From positions 2,728,001-2,792,000 of the forward strand of contig JAJHTX010000005.1 of NCBI GenBank assembly GCA_032164295.1: a stretch of 64,000 bases of DNA. Reading direction: 5' to 3'. This document shows positions 59,419 through 64,000 of the stretch, piece after piece; position 1 is the stretch's first letter, and each line of letters opens with the position of its first letter. The notes below the pieces were generated by a model that was not told the DNA's origin, ran no database searches, and worked only from the letters and a program-made list of their open reading frames with translations. The translations under genes and the position numbers were made by a program. This DNA comes from Inonotus obliquus. Taxonomy: Eukaryota; Basidiomycota; Agaricomycetes; Hymenochaetales; Hymenochaetaceae.

Positions 59419-60667
59419 ATGGCTCAGCAGAAAGCTCTCCTCCTTCTGACTCCAGTGAATGGCGAGTGGCGGGTTGGCACCAGAGATATCCCAAAGCCTG
59501 CCAAGGGGGAAATTCTTGTCAAGATTCACGCGACAGCATTGAACCCAGTTGACTGGAAGATTCGTGCATATGATTTCATTGTGAAAGAGTATCCTGCGAT
59601 CCTCGGTTCCGATTCTGCAGGTACGGTTGAAAATGTTGGTCCAGGGGTGAAAGGGTTTTCGAGAGGTGACAGAGTGTAAAGGGACCTTGGATTCTAACTC
59701 AACCATGATTGACTCTTAATGCATCTCAGTGTTCACCAGGGACTCTATGTCAACGACAAAGCAACGTTTCAGCAGTACGCGGTTGTTCCTGCCGAAATCG
59801 CTGCGAAGGTCAGCTCAACTTCTGGCTTTTGAATACCCTTCTCAGTCCGATTCCTTAGATTCCATCTAATGTCTCGTTCGATGAAGCCGCATCCATTCCG
59901 TTGGGACTTGCGACTGCGGCTGTGGGTCTATTTGGTGATAGACCGGAAGGTGTCAAAAAATACAAGCCTTCTTGGGAGGACGGTGGCAAAGGCCACTACA
60001 ACGGAAAACCGATTGTGATTTTCGGCGGATCTTCTTCTGTTGGTCAATACGGTATGAGTGCACTGCGTTGAGGGAGACATATATCCTTGATACACTTGTT
60101 GCAGTCATCCAGCTGGCGAAGCTTTCGGGCTTTTCGCCGATTATAACAACCGCCTCGTTGCATAACAAAGACCATCTATTATCGACCGGAGCGACTCACG
60201 TCGTGGATCGGAATTCAACCGATGTCCCTAGAGAGATTCAGAGTATTCTCGGAGGTGCCGACGTCAAGATAATATACGACGCGGTCTCTGTTAAAGAAAC
60301 TCAGACCCAAGCGTGGAACTTGCTAGCATCTGGAGGGCAGCTGGTCTTGGTCCTCGATCCAGAGGTCGACAAAGACAAATACAAAGATAAAACACTCGTT
60401 AGTGTTAATGGAAACGTTCATCTTCCCCACGCTCGAGCACTTGGTGTGAGTCTCTACGGCAAGCTCACGAAGCTGCTTGAAGAAGGGACCATAAAGGCGA
60501 GTAGATCGCTCTCCGTGAAAGTATGCTAACGGACGTTGCTTACGTAGCCGAATCGAGTCGAGGTACTGCCCATTGGTTTGGCTGGTATTCCTGATGGATT
60601 GGAGCGCTTGCGAAAGAGGGAGGTCAGCGGTGAAAAGCTTATTGCTCGTCCTCAGGAGACGGCCTAG
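59419..60667 (+). CDS. Zinc-independent medium-chain reductase, paralog B (TOXD/enoyl-reductase-like)
   Basis: Five exons: 59419-59675, 59730-59808, 59859-60051, 60105-60496, 60548-60667, with exon lengths 257, 79, 193, 392 and 120 identical to paralog A; 346 aa. The same landmarks are present: KALLLLTPVNGEWRVGTRDI at the N-terminus, ALNPVDWKIRAYDF, YPAILGSDSAGTVENVG and IVIFGGSSSVGQYVIQLAK. Introns 1-3 are GT-AG; intron 4 (60497-60547) begins with GC (AAG/GCGAGT) and ends TAG, a non-canonical GC-AG intron where paralog A has GT. The proteins are clearly similar but differ at many positions, and the introns have diverged fully, so the tandem duplication is not recent. Confidence 0.92.
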
Positions 60668-61004
60668 CTCGAGTCGCGAAAGACAGTGCATCGGAAGTTG
60701 AAAAATACTGTGAATAGCGTGTTGAGAAAACAATTTGTACTATTATGGAGTGACCGACTAACACTTCAAGAAATGTGAACAACGGGTAAAACAGTAGCAG
60801 GCGATGGTAGTTCCAGTAAGCAAGCTATATGAAAAGTCATCTTTGAATGAGTATAGTTCTACCAATTGACCGATATCAAGAAATGTGAAAACGTCGAAAA
60901 AAATATTAGCCTTGTGACATAATTTCAAGATTGTCCCTTCGACATCCACCCGTGCCCCGGACGCTCGAACTTACAATCAGATACACGAGTACAACTCCGA
61001 GAAT
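60668..61004. other. Convergent intergenic region
   Basis: Lies between the stop of paralog B and the stop of the minus-strand DUF7918 gene. It is AT-richer than the genes and presumably holds both 3' UTRs. Nothing else is visible. Confidence 0.5.
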
Positions 61005-62827
61005 CTACTTTCCCCCCGCTCGCTCGTCCTGATCCTCGTCATATTCCTCTTCCTCATCCACAAAACCTTGAGGACCAGGACTCGACGACGGGGGAGGCAG
61101 GCAACCAGTCAGAGCGGAATCGTCGACTTGAGCATTTTGGGATTGATACGTGGTGTCAGTGCAGGTATCCTGACTATCACCAGCTAGCATGTCCAGTTCC
61201 TCATCTTCATCTTCGCCTTGGTCTTCAGGTTCAAGTTCGTTTTCAAGTTTGTCGTGAGGCTCCTGCTTGATGATAGTGGTCGACCGGGATGCTGAGGTTG
61301 GATTTGTTGTGGTAGGTGGGGGAACGGGAAGGTTGGTGGAGGAGGAGCGGGTATCATCTGGTTGCGTCTCGTCCGGTTGTGACTGACTTTCAAGAGCTGT
61401 TTGAGTTGTGGAATAGTCGAATGAAGGGCTGGCAAAAGACGACCGAGACTGGGAATGGGAATGGGAATGGGAATGGGAATGGGAAAGCGTCTGTGCTCCA
61501 CCGCTGTCTATTAGTAGACTGGATTGCGTGAAGGAAAACAAGTCGTCCGCCTGTGGTTCCGTCTTGACTCGTTTCTTCGAAGGAGATACGGATGTCGTTG
61601 TACGAGGTGAACTAGAGTTTCCGTGTAGTGTACTAGAAGGATCCTAGAATGAGGAATAACAGTGTAAACAGACTTTATGGCGTGAGCATATAGTGAGCAA
61701 AATGTGCGAACCTCATCGTCAGATGATTCTATCTCGATCACTTCTACGTCCTCGGGAATCTCATTCAGCCGCTTTCTTCCAGTCTGGATTACTCCGGTAG
61801 CCTTGAGCACATCTGAAGTCGTTCAATTGTGAGGAGTTTGAAGAAGTCGCTTTATCCTACGAATATCAAGGTCTTGAAGACGTACCGAGACTCCTATAGC
61901 GAAACTCGAAAACCACATAAGGACCAGGCTCGTTCGGGTCGTACGGAGCAGTACTTATACTAACAGTACGTGCATTTGCTACGCGTTTTGACTTTCCGAA
62001 CCTGTTTCGTTGACAGTGTCAGCATTGATTGAATGACATAGGCACTTATCACGGAAATACAAGGAGGAATCAACGGGAAAACGAAGGAAAGGGCGAAAGC
62101 TTACTTTGTACAATGGGCACCAGCCTTCTTCGCTTGTTCGTGTACAGGTCCATGATTTTGGGCTTCTTCATACCCAGAGAACGGGACCTCATCGCCGAGG
62201 CGGACGCGTGTGATCTCGATTCTGATGGTGCCAATGTCACGGAGAGACGAATCGAATGGACTGGCGATGGTTTCGTCATCTTTGTACGTAGGTAAAATCA
62301 AGTCAAGAAAGAGCATAAATAAATATGATGCAGTCAGCTATCGTCCAGAGTATCAAAAGTAGCAGAGGGTGAAGGGATCCAAGTGTAGAAACGTGAAAGA
62401 AAGAGCATATGACCCACCAGTAAGCGACAACTCAGAAAACACGAATGGCTTGAGTACATTCCGCCCAGCTTTCGCGCCAGTACGTCTAACGGGCGTCTCA
62501 CGACCGGGACGAATAATAGCAGAAGCGACATCTTTCCCATCGATAAACACGTGTCCCGAAGTCGCAATTCGTCGTCCGCTGTGATCTTGCCAGTATACAG
62601 CAAAGGTCTGGTGAAAAGCGCGACGTTACACGTAGGTATGCGCGGATATAAAGGAGATATGTGTTAGTCAGCTCCTTGATCGAAGAAGACGCGTCGAGTA
62701 GACGTACTTTCCCCGGCACACTTGCGATCCACGCACACCTCTTATTGCCCAGGCTTTCCTCATTGTATGTTTGGAACGGTGCGTCGCCGCTGGAGATCCA
62801 GCAAGAGAATTCCATGTGTCTGAGCAT
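61005..62827 (-). CDS. DUF7918-domain protein with acidic tail
   Basis: Six exons, read right to left: 62827-62708, 62607-62418, 62279-62105, 62001-61886, 61812-61712, 61643-61005; 446 aa, all phases consistent. Introns are 68-138 nt; the second, 138 nt, is unusually long for this window. The N-terminal two thirds follow the basidiomycete DUF7918 layout: AWIASVPGKTFAVYWQDHSG, GHVFIDGKD, KPFVFSELSLTDDETIASP, IGTIRIEITRVRLG, VHEQAKKAGAHCTKFG and YVVFEFRYRSLDVLKATGVI. The C-terminal third is disordered: a likely nuclear signal SPSKKRVKTEP, five His-Ser repeats, Ser/Thr-rich and strongly acidic stretches. DUF7918 proteins are abundant in Agaricomycetes and have no known function. The start Met is the one before LRHMEFSCWIS; the frame stays open further upstream. 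Confidence 0.88.
61451..61486. repeat. (GGGAAT)5 coding microsatellite
   Basis: Five exact hexamers inside the last exon of the DUF7918 gene. On the minus strand they encode a His-Ser repeat. The unit length of six keeps frame when copies are gained or lost. Confidence 0.93.
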
Positions 62828-63097
62828 CTTGTATGTCCTCGTGCTGCTGTCTTGCAGAAGTTGTGGGTGTGGGTGCACTTCAATGCGCTTTGGTGGGCTC
62901 GAATAAAGTAACGCGTCCAAAGGGTACGCGGTCACGTGTAGTTTCTCACAGGATTCTCACAAACTTTACTTTGGATAAACGGACTTGCATAATGGTAGGG
63001 CATATGGATACAGAACAGCTGTCTGCCTATCATAACATGAAAGACATATCCGTAGACAAATGCATGACTACTAAGCACAAGTTTTTCAAAAAGAGAT
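62828..63097. other. Intergenic between DUF7918 gene and RPL4
   Basis: Holds the promoter of the minus-strand DUF7918 gene and the 3' end of RPL4, both on the minus strand. No further gene is seen. Confidence 0.5.
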
Positions 63098-64000
63098 TCA
63101 AGGAGCGAAGAGCGTGTTGAGGAAGGCCTCGCTTGCAGAGGACTCCTTCGACTTCTTCGCAGGAGCAGCAGCTTTCTTGCGACGCTCTTGCTTGACTAGT
63201 GTGATAGTTAGAAAAAGGAACACGAATATAAATTGAGATGCTTACGCAGTTCCTGCCTGCGGAGAGTCTTAGCGTACGGGTTGAGACGGAACAGGACAAG
63301 CTTGTTTGTGAGCGGGTTCTTGTGCTGGGTCCAAGGACGACGAGTGACCTTCGCATTTGCCGGGCGAACAACGGACTGGATCTCGGAGCTGTTGATGAGG
63401 CGAGTGACGTCCGGGTTGGATATCTTCGCCGTTGGGAGGAGGTAATCCTTCTTCTGCACTGAAGCGGTGTCGAAAGTACCGAAGACCTCATCAAGGCGAG
63501 AGAAAGCAGCCTCAGTCCAGATGACGAAGCGGCCGATGTGTCCACCAGGCGCGAGTTGGAGTAGGTTGAGACGAGTGACATTGACGACTTCGACACCTGG
63601 GAGGTTGCGGAATGCCTTGACGATGCCATTGTCTTCTGAGTAGACAATGAGAGGACCGCGACGCTGGCGATGACGACGGTTGCGCCATTTACCCTTACCA
63701 GCGCGGAGCTTTCGGGAAGAGGAAACTTTCTTCACATCGCGATATGCGCCTAGCGCAGTGAGCAGTGCAACAGCTTCCTTGGTCTTCTTGAGGGACTCAG
63801 CAGCGGAGTTCACGACCAGTGGAACTTCCTCGATCTCCTCGATGCGGTGTCCACGAGCAAGGACGAGAGAGGGAAGGGCGGAAGCCGCAAGAGCAGAGAC
63901 AACAGCAAAGCGACGCTGGTTCTGGTTGACTTTCACGTGCCAGCGGCGCCAGACCTTTGTCGGAGCAAACATACGACCACCACGACACATGTTTCCGAAG
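63098..64000 (-). CDS. RPL4: 60S ribosomal protein L4 (uL4), 5' end outside window
   Basis: Partial: the gene enters from the right edge. Exon 64000-63246 is followed by a 50-nt GT-AG intron and a last exon 63195-63098. The visible protein begins [20 protein letters not shown], continues with [77 protein letters not shown], and ends in a Lys/Ala-rich tail ([19 protein letters not shown], then [10 protein letters not shown]). These are the classic eukaryotic uL4 signatures. It is a core protein of the large ribosomal subunit lining the exit tunnel. The N-terminal roughly 90 residues lie beyond position 64000. Confidence 0.97.

Overview
The window looks like nuclear DNA of a basidiomycete fungus, most likely an agaricomycete. 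Nearly every recognisable gene is split by short GT-AG introns (mostly 49-74 nt). The gene families are fungal or eukaryotic: ORC1, ribosomal protein L4, a DUF7918 protein, an agaricomycete-type F-box protein, an ECL1-type zinc protein and a GATA/AreA-like (DUF1752) regulator. I cannot name the genus. Exon-intron models below were read by hand from splice consensus, reading frame and family resemblance; none was checked by alignment.

Layout. 1.3-3.6 kb: DUF1752/Mks1-like regulator (+). 6.7-9.5 kb: ORC1, eight coding exons (+). 10.1-12.2 kb: type II membrane protein, tentatively glycosyltransferase-like (+). 13.2-13.8 kb: acidic protein of unknown function (+). 14.8-16.2 kb: F-box protein (+). 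16.3-18.35 kb: IlvD/Edd-family dehydratase on the minus strand, six coding exons, two of them microexons of 18 and 16 nt that each carry a predicted Fe-S ligand cysteine.

18.4-53.8 kb is almost empty of genes. I can support only two small islands in it: an intronless ECL1-like gene (40.2-42.4 kb) and a CHY zinc-finger gene (46.4-47.0 kb) whose first coding exon is just five bases. From about 22 kb the non-coding DNA has an unusual texture: short motifs copied next to themselves, many microsatellites with 5-9 nt units, poly-G and poly-C runs, and frequent GAGTC/GACTC words. Its long ORFs are by-products of this texture.

From 56 kb the window is gene-dense again: a small five-exon protein with nucleotidyltransferase-like features, two tandem medium-chain reductase paralogs with identical exon lengths (one with a GC-AG intron), a DUF7918 protein (-) and the 3' part of RPL4 (-), which runs off the right end. 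The genes are ordinary single fungal genes; apart from the tandem reductase pair I see no operon-like or cluster-like functional unit.
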